Positions 1 through 8,473 of a stretch of DNA of 64,000 bases are shown in pieces. The stretch lies in assembly GCF_042651565.1 (NCBI RefSeq), contig NZ_JBHSDF010000004.1; one strand, written 5' to 3'. Source of the DNA: Salinispirillum marinum (GTDB lineage: Bacteria; Pseudomonadota; Gammaproteobacteria; Pseudomonadales; Natronospirillaceae). Positions within the stretch are counted from its first letter, which is position 1. The number at the start of each line of letters is the position of its first letter. Made by a program: the position numbers and the translations under genes. The notes below the pieces were generated by a model. It made no database searches. It saw only the letters and a list, made by a program, of their open reading frames with translations, and was not told where the DNA came from.

Positions 1-514
1 GCTCTCCACGCAAAACATTGCGTGAAAAAGCAAACAGGGAACCGGTGCCGGGGCCAAAGAAACCATCATAAAAGCCGATGCCGGGTGCCACGCCATTGCG
101 ATACGCAGTTTCGGAGATTTTTGGCGGCGCATCCGGTTTTGCGGTAGGTGCAAACAGATAGTACAGGGCCACGGAAATCAGCACGATGGGAATAATCACA
201 TCCAGTGCTTTTGCATCTATCCATTGCACCACCACCGTTCCAATGGCCGACCCGATCAGGCTGGCAAGAAACAACCCCTTGACCTGTCCCCAAGTGACCA
301 AGCCACTGCGCAACATTCGATAGCTGGAGGTCAGTGAGCCGAACGACGCCTGTAATTTATTCGTGGCAATGGCCGCCAATGGTGGCACCTGAGCCAGTAG
401 CAAGGCAGGAAAGACGATCAAACCGCCACCACCAGCCAAGGTATCAATAAAACCCGCCAACATGGCTACAAAGAACAGCGCAATCAGGACTTCCGGGCCG
501 AAGAGTGTTTCCAA
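1..514 (-). CDS. TSUP/TauE-SafE family membrane transporter (partial)
   Basis: The reading frame begins at a TTG at 514, two bases after the tdk stop, with an AAGGA ribosome site 6 nt upstream, and runs off the left edge. It translates to hydrophobic segments containing DTLAGGGGLIVFPALLL, ATNKLQASFGSLTSSYR and YDGFFGPGTGS, which are hallmark repeats of TSUP (sulfite exporter TauE/SafE, YfcA-like) permeases. Such proteins export sulfite or organosulfonates, but the substrate cannot be read from the sequence. The tight junction with tdk suggests cotranscription. An ATG start at codon 17 would remove the first half of the first membrane helix, so TTG is preferred. About 171 codons are visible of a usual 250-260. 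Confidence 0.85.
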   Translation of the reverse strand, partial: METLFGPEVLIALFFVAMLAGFIDTLAGGGGLIVFPALLLAQVPPLAAIATNKLQASFGSLTSSYRMLRSGLVTWGQVKGLFLASLIGSAIGTVVVQWIDAKALDVIIPIVLISVALYYLFAPTAKPDAPPKISETAYRNGVAPGIGFYDGFFGPGTGSLFAFSRNVLRGE

Positions 515-516
515 GA

Positions 517-1134
517 TTATTCCTTAATGATTCGGGCGGGTTTGGCCGCAGCATGATTTCCGGCTAGGGCTGCACGATGATGCGCCCGGCACAGGGACAC
601 ATATACATCGTTGTCGCCAATCACGACCTGTTCACCCGACTGCTGCACCAAACCTTCGCTGTTCAGGCGCACCGTCATGGTGGCTTTGCGCCCGCAATGG
701 CAAATGGCCTTCAATTCGTTCAGTTTGTCGGCGATGGCCAGCAAACGGGCGCTGCCGGGAAAGAGTTCACCCATAAAATCAGTACGCAGGCCATAACATA
801 CGACCGGTACATGGCCTTCATCGACCACGGCGGCCAACTGGTTTACTTGCTCGACGGTAAGAAATTGCGCTTCGTCTATCAGGATACAGTGCACCGGCGC
901 CTGCGTTTGCCGCGCGGCCAGCCAGGCAATAAAGTCGGTGCTGGCATCAAACAATTCGGCGTCCGCTTGTAAACCAATACGGCTGGCAATGCGCCCTTTG
1001 CCATAGCGTTCGTCGATGGCAGCGGTAAACAGTACCGGGTTGAGGCCGCGCTCGCGATAGTTGTGCGCATTCTGCAACAGGCTGGTGGATTTTCCAGCGT
1101 TCATCGCCGAATAATAAAAGTAGAGTTGTGCCAT
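517..1134 (-). CDS. tdk: thymidine kinase
   Basis: Phosphorylates thymidine to dTMP in the salvage pathway (type II, TK1-like, cytosolic tetramer). The 205-residue protein opens with MAQLYFYYSAMNAGKST, nearly identical to E. coli Tdk, including the P-loop NAGKS. The IDEAQF segment at residues 86-91 carries the catalytic Glu. CYGLRTDF, the zinc-binding CxC (CHCGRKA) and a second Cys near the C-terminus (SLCRAHH) are also present. It is full length for the family. It is divergent from xthA, with only 51 bp between starts, and is probably followed by the TSUP gene in one transcript. Confidence 0.97.
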   Translation of the reverse strand: MAQLYFYYSAMNAGKSTSLLQNAHNYRERGLNPVLFTAAIDERYGKGRIASRIGLQADAELFDASTDFIAWLAARQTQAPVHCILIDEAQFLTVEQVNQLAAVVDEGHVPVVCYGLRTDFMGELFPGSARLLAIADKLNELKAICHCGRKATMTVRLNSEGLVQQSGEQVVIGDNDVYVSLCRAHHRAALAGNHAAAKPARIIKE

Positions 1135-1153
1135 CCTGTACCCTTGCTAGAAT
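1126..1153 (+). promoter_or_regulatory. candidate sigma-70 promoter of xthA
   Basis: TTGTGC (1126-1131), a 16-nt spacer and TAGAAT (1148-1153) lie about 33 bp before the xthA ATG. The -35 element overlaps the first codons of divergent tdk. This is read by eye from consensus similarity only. Confidence 0.45.
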
Positions 1154-1185
1154 GCGTTGATCTGCCACTGAATAAGCGCCTTACT

Positions 1186-2001
1186 ATGCGAATAATCTCA
1201 TTTAATATCAATGGTCTTCGTGCACGTCTTCATCAATTAGACGCCATTATTGCCCGCTGGTCACCGGATGTACTTTGCCTGCAAGAAATTAAAGTTCACG
1301 ACGAACAGTTCCCCCTGGCCGATGTTGAGGCCATGGGCTACCACGTTATCCACCATGGGCAAAAAGGCCACTACGGGGTTGCCACTTTGAGCAAGATGCC
1401 AGGAACCTTGATCGCCAAGCGCTTTCCAGAAGAAGACGAGGACGCTCAACGCCGACTGATCATCAGTGAGCATGTTAGCCCCAAGGGTGTTCCAGTGACC
1501 ATCATCAACGGCTATTTTCCGCAAGGTGAATCCCGTGACCACCCCACCAAGTTTCCCATGAAGGTAGATTTCTACGCCAATCTGAAAAGCTGGCTGGCTG
1601 GCAACCGTTCGCCTGACGATGCGGTGGTGATTCTGGGGGATTTTAACATTGCCCCGGAGGATAACGACATTGGGATTGGTGACGTGAATATGAAACGCTG
1701 GTTACGTAGCGGTAAATGCGCCTTCCTGCCAGAAGAACGTGCGTGGTTTGACGGTTTGAAAGACTGGGGATTACTGGACAGCTTTCGCTTACATCATCCC
1801 GAGGTTAACGATCAGTTCAGTTGGTTCGATTACCGATCGCGCGGTTTCGAAGACGAGCCGAAACGAGGTCTACGCATTGATACCTTGATGGTCACACCAC
1901 CGTTAGCCGCTGTGTGTATGGCGTCTGGCGTGGACTACGAGGCACGAGCGATGGAGAAACCATCGGATCATGCCCCAGTATGGGCGGATTACGACATATA
2001 A
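1186..2001 (+). CDS. xthA: exodeoxyribonuclease III
   Basis: AP endonuclease and 3'-5' exonuclease of base-excision repair (EEP superfamily). At 271 aa it matches E. coli XthA along its full length: FNINGLRARLHQLDAI at the N-terminus, LQEIKVHD with metal-binding Glu34, INGYFPQGESRDHP, GDFNIAPED, a WLRSGKC-FLPEER segment, FSWFDYRSRGF and the C-terminal SDHAPVW with the catalytic His. The frame is open upstream into tdk, but the ATG at 1186 gives the conserved N-terminus. Its stop is 13 bp from the convergent protease gene, with no visible terminator between them. Confidence 0.96.
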   Translation: MRIISFNINGLRARLHQLDAIIARWSPDVLCLQEIKVHDEQFPLADVEAMGYHVIHHGQKGHYGVATLSKMPGTLIAKRFPEEDEDAQRRLIISEHVSPKGVPVTIINGYFPQGESRDHPTKFPMKVDFYANLKSWLAGNRSPDDAVVILGDFNIAPEDNDIGIGDVNMKRWLRSGKCAFLPEERAWFDGLKDWGLLDSFRLHHPEVNDQFSWFDYRSRGFEDEPKRGLRIDTLMVTPPLAAVCMASGVDYEARAMEKPSDHAPVWADYDI

Positions 2002-2014
2002 CCGCCCTGCACAC

Positions 2015-4927
2015 TTAAATCGTATGAATCACCATGCCCCGTGCTTCGCATAGGGCTTTTTCATCGGCCGATGTCACCACAGCGCTGGACGCCTTTTCAG
2101 GTGCCAGATAAGCCGCCGCCACTCGCTTCAAATCGGCTTCTGTGACGCTCAATAACCGCGCCCGCAAGTTTTCTCGGAACGCGACATCGCGGCCATAGAG
2201 TTGGTTGAAGTATTCGTGGCGAGCCTCACCCGCTGGGCTTCCCGGCTTGTCCATACTCGACACCAAGCCCAAAATGGCTTCTTCCAAGGGTTCATAGCCA
2301 TGATCTTCCCGGATAAACCATTCCACTGACCGCTCAAAGTCAGCAAAGGTATTTTCCAAACGCGGGTCACGGTAGCTGTAAAAGCGGAAAATCCCAGTGC
2401 TCAAGTCATGCGTAGCACCGCCACCGTACGCACCACCCTGTTCGCGGACAGCGGTATGCAAGAAGCCGTTACGCAGAATGCCGGACAATACCGCCAAAGC
2501 AACAGAATCCGGGTGTTCGACCGGTACTGTCGCGAAAGCCTGTGCACAGAAATTGACTGACGTATTGGTAAGCCAGGCAGAATGCCGCTCACTATCGCTC
2601 GGTAGGTTTACCGTTTGGTATTTCGCCGCGCCTAGTGTGTCCTGCCAAGGTGCTACCCATTGCGGCAATTGATCGTGCAATATTTCCGGTTCGGCAATGG
2701 CCAATAATTGGCCTTGTAGAGGCATTAACATGTTGTGCACATCGGTCAACGCCGCGACGACATGATCCATATACTGTTTTGCATCCGCTTTGACCAACGC
2801 CGAAAGCCACTGTGTACCTGCTAATCCACCTTGCTGATGGTGCAGATTCGCGGCCCCAGACCAATAACTGGCCGCAGCCGACATTGCCAGTCCATGCCCG
2901 TTGCCGGTTATACCACGCTGCCGACGACTGACCATACTTTGCAGTAATTCGTGGATACGCGCCGGTTCATCAAACCGCACGCGGGTGATCGTTTCAAGCA
3001 TTAACGCATTCATCGCATCAGCGTTGCGGTTCAATGCCTTGCCGCTGATGATCGCATGCATGGCCACTTGGTCTTGCTGCGTTTTATCGGGGCGGTACGA
3101 AAATTGCGCTGAGACACCACCGGTATAGCGTGCCTGTTGTCGTTGAACTTCGGTGTAGCTGTGCTCGCCATGGCCCAGTTCGGTGATCAGACCGCTGTAC
3201 ATCGGCAACCAACGCAGGGTGTCGGCTGGTAAAGCGGGTAACGGGCGCACGTAGGACAAATAGGTAAGGCCATTGGTTCCCACGCCAAACCCTATGTGAT
3301 GCTCTGCCTCTACCGTGGGTGATGTAACACGCAATGCTTTCGGCACATCGGCCAGCGTTACTTTGGGCAATGAGCCGGGATCGGGCTTGCGATTTTGATG
3401 TTCTTCAAGTGTTACATTAAGTTCTTTGATGCGCTTGCGTTCGGCATCCGTCATGGACTTTGCCAGTTGCTCAAGGCGCTCTTCTTCTTCGCGTTCTTCG
3501 CGTGCTTGATACTCGGCATCGGCGGCTAGCGTCAAGCGGACCCGGTGCGGGTTATCGAGCAACAAACGATGAATCAATTGTTGAATATAATCCGGCCGTT
3601 GGGTTTGTTCGCGCAACCAAGCCAGGGCGTCATCAATGTCCAGCGCACTGGCAACCGGGCCACGGTGAATGGCAGTGGGCAGCAAGGTCATGATCAATTG
3701 CAGGCCAAAAGGCTGGCCATCACCACCGATTTCACGTTGGCTAAGTTCCAATTGATGCAGCACGGCTTCTTGGTCTTCTTGCGGTATGCCTGTTTCAGCA
3801 ATCTGTTTTAGGGTATCGAGAATGAACTGTTCAATAGCTCCAGCGTCTTCCGCTTTAGCTCCTTCCAAACCACAGACCATCATCATTTCACGGTGCGAAT
3901 CTTCTAAGCCGCACAGCGGCGACACTGAACTGCCTAGATCCGTGGTTTCTAATGCATGTCGTAAAGGTGACGCACTGTTATCGAGCAGCACTTCAGTTAA
4001 GAAGTGTGCTTCCAAAGCACCTTTTACATCGGTACTGTCGCCCAGCAACCAACTGACGACAACGTGGTCTTGCGGACTGCCATCGGCATTTGGTATGGCC
4101 GGGTAGTATTCTTGTACGCTGACCGGCGCGGCAAACCGCTCTTCTCGAGGCACGCTGACCTGTTCCGTGCTGCGTTCGAAACGCTGCATGACTTTGCTGT
4201 CGATCTCGTGTTGCAGTTGCGCAACGTCCAAGTCGCCAAACGTCAGAAAGGTGGCATTACTGGGGTGATAATGCTTTTGATAAAACGCTTTAAGCCCTTC
4301 GTAAGTGAGCTTAGGTATAGAACGCGGTTCTCCTCCGGAGTTAAAGTGATAGGTGGTGGTCGGGAACAGGTATTTGGTCAGCGTATGGAACAACCGGCTG
4401 GTGGTTGAACTCATGGCCCCTTTCATTTCATTAAATACCACACCCCGGTATTCGAGTGAGCTGTAACCGCTATCGGGCGTTTCTGTATCAACCAAGGCCA
4501 GACGATGCCCTTCTTGTGCAAAATCCAGTTCCGACAAATTAGGAAAGAACACAGCATCCAGGTAGACATCCAACAGATTGTAGAAATCTTTGTCGTTTTC
4601 GCTGGCAAACGGATACGCCGTCCAGTCGCTGGCGGTGAAAGCGTTCATAAAAGTATTCAGCGAGCGACGGGTCATCATAAAAAACGGATCACGTACAGGG
4701 AAGCGCTCGCTGCCACAGAGCACCGTGTGTTCCAGAATATGCGCGACGCCGGTATTGTCTTGCGGTACGGTCCTTAATGCGACCATGAACACTTTTTCCT
4801 GGTGGTCGGTACGCAGATGGTAATGGTCTGCCCCCGTGTGCTTGTGCTGATAGTGTTCCAGATCGATGTTGAGCGACCCGATGTGGTGTGTGCCTTGGAA
4901 TTCAAAAGTAGAGGTTTGTGTGCTCAT
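2015..4927 (-). CDS. M16C metalloprotease, presequence protease (PreP)-like
   Basis: A 970-residue insulinase-superfamily zinc peptidase. The inverted motif HxxEH is seen as HILEH at residues 63-67, followed by the downstream VFNEMKGAM segment that holds the third zinc ligand. An RxxxREQGGAYGGGA block near the C-terminus is the R/Y motif of the inactive half. The size and the central M16C-associated region fit the PreP/Cym1 group, which degrades short unfolded peptides inside a closed chamber. No signal peptide is evident, so a cytosolic site is likely. It is a single gene, convergent with xthA and divergent from the hydratase gene. The physiological substrate in bacteria is not inferable here. 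Confidence 0.92.
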   Translation of the reverse strand: MSTQTSTFEFQGTHHIGSLNIDLEHYQHKHTGADHYHLRTDHQEKVFMVALRTVPQDNTGVAHILEHTVLCGSERFPVRDPFFMMTRRSLNTFMNAFTASDWTAYPFASENDKDFYNLLDVYLDAVFFPNLSELDFAQEGHRLALVDTETPDSGYSSLEYRGVVFNEMKGAMSSTTSRLFHTLTKYLFPTTTYHFNSGGEPRSIPKLTYEGLKAFYQKHYHPSNATFLTFGDLDVAQLQHEIDSKVMQRFERSTEQVSVPREERFAAPVSVQEYYPAIPNADGSPQDHVVVSWLLGDSTDVKGALEAHFLTEVLLDNSASPLRHALETTDLGSSVSPLCGLEDSHREMMMVCGLEGAKAEDAGAIEQFILDTLKQIAETGIPQEDQEAVLHQLELSQREIGGDGQPFGLQLIMTLLPTAIHRGPVASALDIDDALAWLREQTQRPDYIQQLIHRLLLDNPHRVRLTLAADAEYQAREEREEEERLEQLAKSMTDAERKRIKELNVTLEEHQNRKPDPGSLPKVTLADVPKALRVTSPTVEAEHHIGFGVGTNGLTYLSYVRPLPALPADTLRWLPMYSGLITELGHGEHSYTEVQRQQARYTGGVSAQFSYRPDKTQQDQVAMHAIISGKALNRNADAMNALMLETITRVRFDEPARIHELLQSMVSRRQRGITGNGHGLAMSAAASYWSGAANLHHQQGGLAGTQWLSALVKADAKQYMDHVVAALTDVHNMLMPLQGQLLAIAEPEILHDQLPQWVAPWQDTLGAAKYQTVNLPSDSERHSAWLTNTSVNFCAQAFATVPVEHPDSVALAVLSGILRNGFLHTAVREQGGAYGGGATHDLSTGIFRFYSYRDPRLENTFADFERSVEWFIREDHGYEPLEEAILGLVSSMDKPGSPAGEARHEYFNQLYGRDVAFRENLRARLLSVTEADLKRVAAAYLAPEKASSAVVTSADEKALCEARGMVIHTI

Positions 4928-5000
4928 TTCATCTCGCTGTGTTTATTGCGCAGGACTTTCCTGCTAAATTCGTCAGAACAATAATAATGTGATCACCGCC

Positions 5001-5744
5001 ATGACGCAGTCTATTTACGCCACCCTTGAAAATGGGGTCGCCACCATCGCTTTTAATCGTCCGGATGAAGGTAACATATACGATGAAGATGTGCTCTGTG
5101 CGTTAATCACCGCATTGGACGATTTCGCCGAAGATGAAGACGTCCGGGTGTTAGTAATTCGCAGCGAAGGCCGCGATTTTTGCTTGGGTGCAGACCCAGC
5201 GTGGATGCGGCGTATTGCCAGTTCACCGCGTTATGAGTCCAGCATCAGTGCGAGCCAGATCAGCCGTATGCTGGAAACCTTAATGAACTTCCCTGTTCCC
5301 ACGTTAGCCGTTGTTCAGGGTAAAGCATTGGCCGGTGCTTTGGGCATTCTCGCCTGTTGCGATTACGTAATTGGTGCCGACGATAGCCATTATCAGATGA
5401 ACGAAGTACACCAAGCTTCAATGCCGGTCATTTCAACACCCTACCTGATTCGTATCATGGGTGAACGCAAAGTGCGCTGGTTGATGTTAACCGGTGAAGC
5501 CATTGATGCCGAAACGGCGCAACAGTTAGGGTTGATTCACCAACGGGTGCCTCCAATGGAATTGGTTAACGCCGCGCAATACCGTATTGACCATTGGTTG
5601 AGTATGTCGCCGGTGACGTTGCGGCAGGCGAAAATTGTGCTGAGTTATTCAGCACCTGACTATTTTGACCCGGAAATGAGTGACGATTTAGCCGATTTGT
5701 TGGCGGAAACGCGGGCTGAGTTTTACAGCCGTGAGAAGTCATAG
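5001..5744 (+). CDS. enoyl-CoA hydratase/isomerase family protein (methylglutaconyl-CoA hydratase-like)
   Basis: Crotonase-fold protein of 247 aa from the ATG at 5001; an in-frame GTG at 4989 would add four residues. Recognisable parts are the CoA-binding FCLGADPAWMRR block, the oxyanion segment GKALAGALGILACCDYVIG, and MNEVHQASMPVISTPYL-RIMGERK. These resemble LiuC-type methylglutaconyl-CoA hydratases of leucine breakdown. As in LiuC, one of the two classical catalytic Glu positions is not retained, while the Glu in MNEV is. No other leucine-catabolism gene is nearby, so the substrate is unproven. It is convergent with psrA across a 129-bp gap holding an inverted repeat. Confidence 0.85.
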   Translation: MTQSIYATLENGVATIAFNRPDEGNIYDEDVLCALITALDDFAEDEDVRVLVIRSEGRDFCLGADPAWMRRIASSPRYESSISASQISRMLETLMNFPVPTLAVVQGKALAGALGILACCDYVIGADDSHYQMNEVHQASMPVISTPYLIRIMGERKVRWLMLTGEAIDAETAQQLGLIHQRVPPMELVNAAQYRIDHWLSMSPVTLRQAKIVLSYSAPDYFDPEMSDDLADLLAETRAEFYSREKS

Positions 5745-5771
5745 TGTAGACCGCCCCTACCGGCTTTCGGG

Positions 5772-5822
5772 GTATGCCTCCGGCGCTCCATGGCAGGCCG
5801 GGAGTCGCGCCTTGAGGCATAC
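5772..5822. repeat. imperfect palindromic intergenic element (REP-like)
   Basis: The arms GTATGCCTC (5772-5780) and GAGGCATAC (5814-5822) are perfectly inverted around a GC-rich 33-bp core. They lie in the 129-bp gap between two convergent genes. The position and shape resemble dispersed REP/BIME-type or transcript-end elements. Only one copy was noticed in this window, so dispersal is not shown. Confidence 0.45.
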
Positions 5823-5873
5823 ACCCTACAGCTCGAATGCCCGTTCGAACGTCAAAGGTTCAACAGAAACGTT

Positions 5874-6524
5874 CTAAAAATCCCGATCTTCGTGCAGGGC
5901 CGACGACAAAAACGGCACCAGCTTGTGCACAACTTCATCCAATGAATTGTCTTTATGAGTATCGTTGTGTGCCATGGCGCGCAGCGTTTCGATGCTGCCC
6001 ATGGTAAATACCGCCGAACCAATGGCAAAGTGAATCCGCCAAAACAGTTCATTGGGCGACACATGCGGCGTGCTTTGGTGGATCATCAGGATGACCCGCC
6101 GGTACGTTGTGTCATATTTTTCGCGCAGAAACCGCCGTAAATGACCTTGAGCTTGGGTATAAGCTAAACCCAGTAAGCGCATGAAAATACTGAGTTTATT
6201 GTCGTTAGTAGAAGCATGCACACCGGTCAACATGGTGTCGGCCAAAATCGAGAATACACGCTCTAAAGGCAAGACAGGCGCTGAAGAAGCCCGCATGGCT
6301 TTATCTAACTCTTTATCGAGTTTCGTGCAAAAAGGCGTTAGAAAACGCTCGAATACAGCTTGGATCAATTCATTCTTCGACCCGAAATGGTAGTTCACCG
6401 CCGCGAGATTGACCCCGGCACGGGTGGTAATGGAGCGCAATGACGTTTCCGCAAAGCCCTTTTCAGCAAAGAGAATTTCAGCGGCGTCGAGAATACGTGA
6501 CGCGGTATCAGCAGAATCGTTCAT
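5874..6524 (-). CDS. psrA: TetR-family fatty-acid regulator PsrA
   Basis: A 216-aa TetR repressor closely resembling Pseudomonas PsrA. The N-terminal helix-turn-helix region reads ILDAAEILFAEKGFAETSLR and GVNLAAVNYHFGSKNELI. The ligand domain carries LSIFMRLLGLAYTQAQGHLRR and LFWRIHFAIGSAVFTM, both diagnostic of PsrA rather than of generic TetR proteins. PsrA represses beta-oxidation genes, is released by long-chain fatty acyl ligands, and in Pseudomonas also activates rpoS. The ATG at 6524, with AAGGGTG upstream, is preferred over a TTG at 6539, which would place the operator inside the gene. Putative PsrA sites lie directly upstream and at fadBA. Confidence 0.92.
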   Translation of the reverse strand: MNDSADTASRILDAAEILFAEKGFAETSLRSITTRAGVNLAAVNYHFGSKNELIQAVFERFLTPFCTKLDKELDKAMRASSAPVLPLERVFSILADTMLTGVHASTNDNKLSIFMRLLGLAYTQAQGHLRRFLREKYDTTYRRVILMIHQSTPHVSPNELFWRIHFAIGSAVFTMGSIETLRAMAHNDTHKDNSLDEVVHKLVPFLSSALHEDRDF

Positions 6525-6536
6525 TAACACCCTTTT

Positions 6537-6563
6537 CAAACAACCGTTTTAAACACCCGTTCA
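6537..6563 (-). promoter_or_regulatory. tandem PsrA-type operator at the psrA promoter
   Basis: Site 1 at 6537-6550 is CAAAC-AACC-GTTTT. Site 2 at 6550-6563 is TAAAC-ACCC-GTTCA, a degenerate copy. Both fit the published PsrA form (G/C)AAAC-N(2-4)-GTTT(G/C), site 1 with a single end mismatch. A TACAAT -10-like hexamer on the minus strand (6568-6563) abuts site 2, so bound protein would cover the start of transcription. This fits autorepression by inference. Confidence 0.65.
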
Positions 6564-6655
6564 TTGTAGGTGAAGCCTCGGCGATTTGAAATGAAAAATT
6601 ACACATTCTCGGCGCATGGTTGACGCTCTGTTTACTCGCTAGGCGCCGACTCTGC

Positions 6656-6683
6656 TTGAATTTGGAGGGGAAGACTATATATT
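6656..6683 (+). promoter_or_regulatory. candidate sigma-70 promoter of yccA
   Basis: TTGAAT (6656-6661), a 16-nt spacer and TATATT (6678-6683) lie 30 bp before the yccA start. A GAGGAG ribosome site follows at about 6701-6706. Confidence 0.5.
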
Positions 6684-6713
6684 TAGACGGGTAAATTAAC
6701 GAGGAGATCGGCA

Positions 6714-7376
6714 ATGGCTGAATATCAAACCACTACGCGCAGTACAGGTGAAAGCCTACTGGCGACACACAAGGTACTGCGTAACACCTATATGTTACTG
6801 GCAATGACCCTGTTGTTCAGCGCCTTCACTGCGTTTTTATCAATGGCGGTTGGCTTAGGGCATGGCGTCGCCATGATCATGAGTTTCGGCGCAATTGGTA
6901 TCATCTGGTTTGTTTTGCCTAAGGTAGAAAATAAGCCTAGCGGTGTTATCTGGACCTTTGTTTTCACGGGTTTATTGGGCGCAGGCTTAGGGCCGATGTT
7001 GAATGCTTACTTGGCCGTTATGCCGAGTGTGGTGTTCCAAGCGCTGGCCGGTACGGCGATTATTTTCTTCACCCTCTCGGCTTACACCTTGGTGACCAGA
7101 ACTGACTTCTCCTTCATGGGCGGTGCCCTGATGGTCGGTATTGTCACTGCCTTTGTGATCAGCATTTTAGGCTTGCTGTTCCAAGCACCAATGATGAGCT
7201 TGGTAGCTTCTGGCCTGTTTATGTTGATCAGCTCCGGCATGATCTTGTTCCAAACCAGCCAGATCATTCATGGCGGTGAAACGAACTACATCCGGGCAAC
7301 GGTGTCATTGTACGTATCACTCTACAACTTGTTTGTCAGCTTGCTGCACATTTTGGGTGTGATGAACGACGAATAA
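6714..7376 (+). CDS. yccA: Bax inhibitor-1/YccA family inner-membrane protein
   Basis: A 220-aa protein with seven predicted hydrophobic segments from about residue 25 to the C-terminus and a short polar N-terminus, typical of the BI-1/TMBIM family. In E. coli, YccA is a substrate and modulator of the FtsH membrane protease and protects SecY. Family features are the conserved small-residue helices and the ETNYIRATVSLYVSLYNLFVSLL end. A strong ribosome site (GAGGAG) precedes the ATG. It has its own terminator before tusD, so it is likely monocistronic. A yccA gene just before tus genes is, from memory, also the Pseudomonas arrangement. Confidence 0.92.
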   Translation: MAEYQTTTRSTGESLLATHKVLRNTYMLLAMTLLFSAFTAFLSMAVGLGHGVAMIMSFGAIGIIWFVLPKVENKPSGVIWTFVFTGLLGAGLGPMLNAYLAVMPSVVFQALAGTAIIFFTLSAYTLVTRTDFSFMGGALMVGIVTAFVISILGLLFQAPMMSLVASGLFMLISSGMILFQTSQIIHGGETNYIRATVSLYVSLYNLFVSLLHILGVMNDE

Positions 7377-7400
7377 CGGTTACTTTTTTGCTAGACTCTA

Positions 7401-7425
7401 AAGCCCTGCTCTGCAGGGCTTTTTT
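7401..7425 (+). terminator. intrinsic terminator after yccA
   Basis: The stem AAGCCCTGC / GCAGGGCTT is followed by a T run, 25 bp after the yccA stop. It separates yccA from tusDCBE. Confidence 0.85.
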
Positions 7426-7483
7426 ATGACCACAAGGCATGATGGTTTTAAATCTTGAACTGTTAAGAGCGTTTTACGAACCA

Positions 7484-7810
7484 ATGGCCGAATTTTCTCT
7501 CACCGTGACTGCATCACCCTGGTCCACAGACCAACATCCTCGGGCGTTACGATTCGCGCATGCGTTGCACGCCGAGGGACATACTGTACGGCAGGTATTT
7601 TTTTACCAAGATGCCGTCCAAGCAATACAGGCCGCACCAATCGCCCAAGCATGGGAAGCCTTGGCGACCGATATGGGTTGTGAACTCTTTTTGTGCGTTT
7701 CAGCCGCCGAACGCCGTGCTGTTACAACTGTAGATACACCTTGGCAATTGGTCGGTTTAGGCGATTGGGTGACCGGGTTGCAACAAGGGGAGCATCTGCA
7801 TTTTGGCTGA
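7484..7810 (+). CDS. tusD: sulfurtransferase complex subunit TusD
   Basis: Sulfur carrier of the TusBCD hexamer, which relays persulfide sulfur from TusA to TusE for 2-thiolation of the wobble uridine in Lys/Glu/Gln tRNAs. The protein (108 aa from ATG 7484) shows RALRFAHALHAEGHTVRQVFFY and LFLCVSAAERRAV, where the Cys is the acceptor residue, and ends with the GLGDWVTGLQQG segment. An upstream in-frame ATG pair at 7439/7442 would add a non-homologous extension, so 7484 was chosen. It overlaps tusC by 8 bp. Confidence 0.9.
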   Translation: MAEFSLTVTASPWSTDQHPRALRFAHALHAEGHTVRQVFFYQDAVQAIQAAPIAQAWEALATDMGCELFLCVSAAERRAVTTVDTPWQLVGLGDWVTGLQQGEHLHFG

Positions 7811-8171
7811 ACAACCCATATATGACCTATGTGTGCTGGTCACGCAGCCTCCGCAAGCGGGTTTTCTCGGTGAAGAAACTTTTGATTTAGCGGTGGCCGG
7901 TGGCGTATTTGATCTCTCTATTGTGGTGCTGTTTTGGCACGAAGCGGCAATGCACTTGGTACTGCAAAACCCAGCAACGGGCTTACGCAATACTGGCAAG
8001 TTGTGGCAGTCGGCATCACTTTTTGGCATCGAACGCATCGCGCTGGTTGAGCCAATTCCTCATATCGACTGCGCTACCTTACCCGCAGACTTGCAACCCT
8101 TAGTAGAAGTGGTCAATCAAGAAACGGCCCGTACCTTTATGCGCCAAGCGAAACAGGTGATCACACTGTAA
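7803..8171 (+). CDS. tusC: sulfurtransferase complex subunit TusC
   Basis: DsrF-like subunit of the TusBCD complex, 122 aa, structural rather than catalytic. It begins at TTG 7803 inside the tusD end with AAGGGG upstream. Recognisable segments are the central VFDLSIVVLFWHEAAMHLVL (non-catalytic DsrE fold), LWQSASLFGIERIALVEP, and a C-terminal QAKQVITL strand comparable to YDVILRF of E. coli. Its stop and the tusB start share one base (8171), and this coupling supports one transcript. Confidence 0.87.
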   Translation: MAEQPIYDLCVLVTQPPQAGFLGEETFDLAVAGGVFDLSIVVLFWHEAAMHLVLQNPATGLRNTGKLWQSASLFGIERIALVEPIPHIDCATLPADLQPLVEVVNQETARTFMRQAKQVITL

Positions 8172-8473
8172 TGAACACTCTGAAGCCGACACAGAACTCT
8201 GCACAGAACCCTACACAAAAATCTACACTGCACATCATTTTCAGTGCCGCAGGCTTTAACCGCGCGTTACCGTGGATTATGGCACCGGATATGGTGTTAC
8301 TCTGTGGCAACGCCCTAGCTCACGATGCTGCGGCCTTGCCGACCCAACAACGTTTTGCTTTGGCACAGGACGCCGAACAATACGGCATTACCGTGTCGAA
8401 TGCTCAACTCATTAACGACACCGAATGGGTAGATTTGGTTCTTGCCCATCCGCATCGAGTTTCCTGGTCATGA
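8171..8473 (+). CDS. tusB: sulfurtransferase complex subunit TusB
   Basis: DsrH-like third member of TusBCD, 100 aa. The C-terminal WVDLVLAHPHRVSWS corresponds to FVELTVKHPRQMAW of E. coli TusB and is the main identifier. The N-terminus carries about 15 extra Thr/Gln/Asn-rich residues before TLHIIFSAAG. The gene sits between tusC (1-bp overlap) and tusE (4-bp ATGA overlap), which strengthens the call for an otherwise weakly conserved family. Confidence 0.85.
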   Translation: MNTLKPTQNSAQNPTQKSTLHIIFSAAGFNRALPWIMAPDMVLLCGNALAHDAAALPTQQRFALAQDAEQYGITVSNAQLINDTEWVDLVLAHPHRVSWS

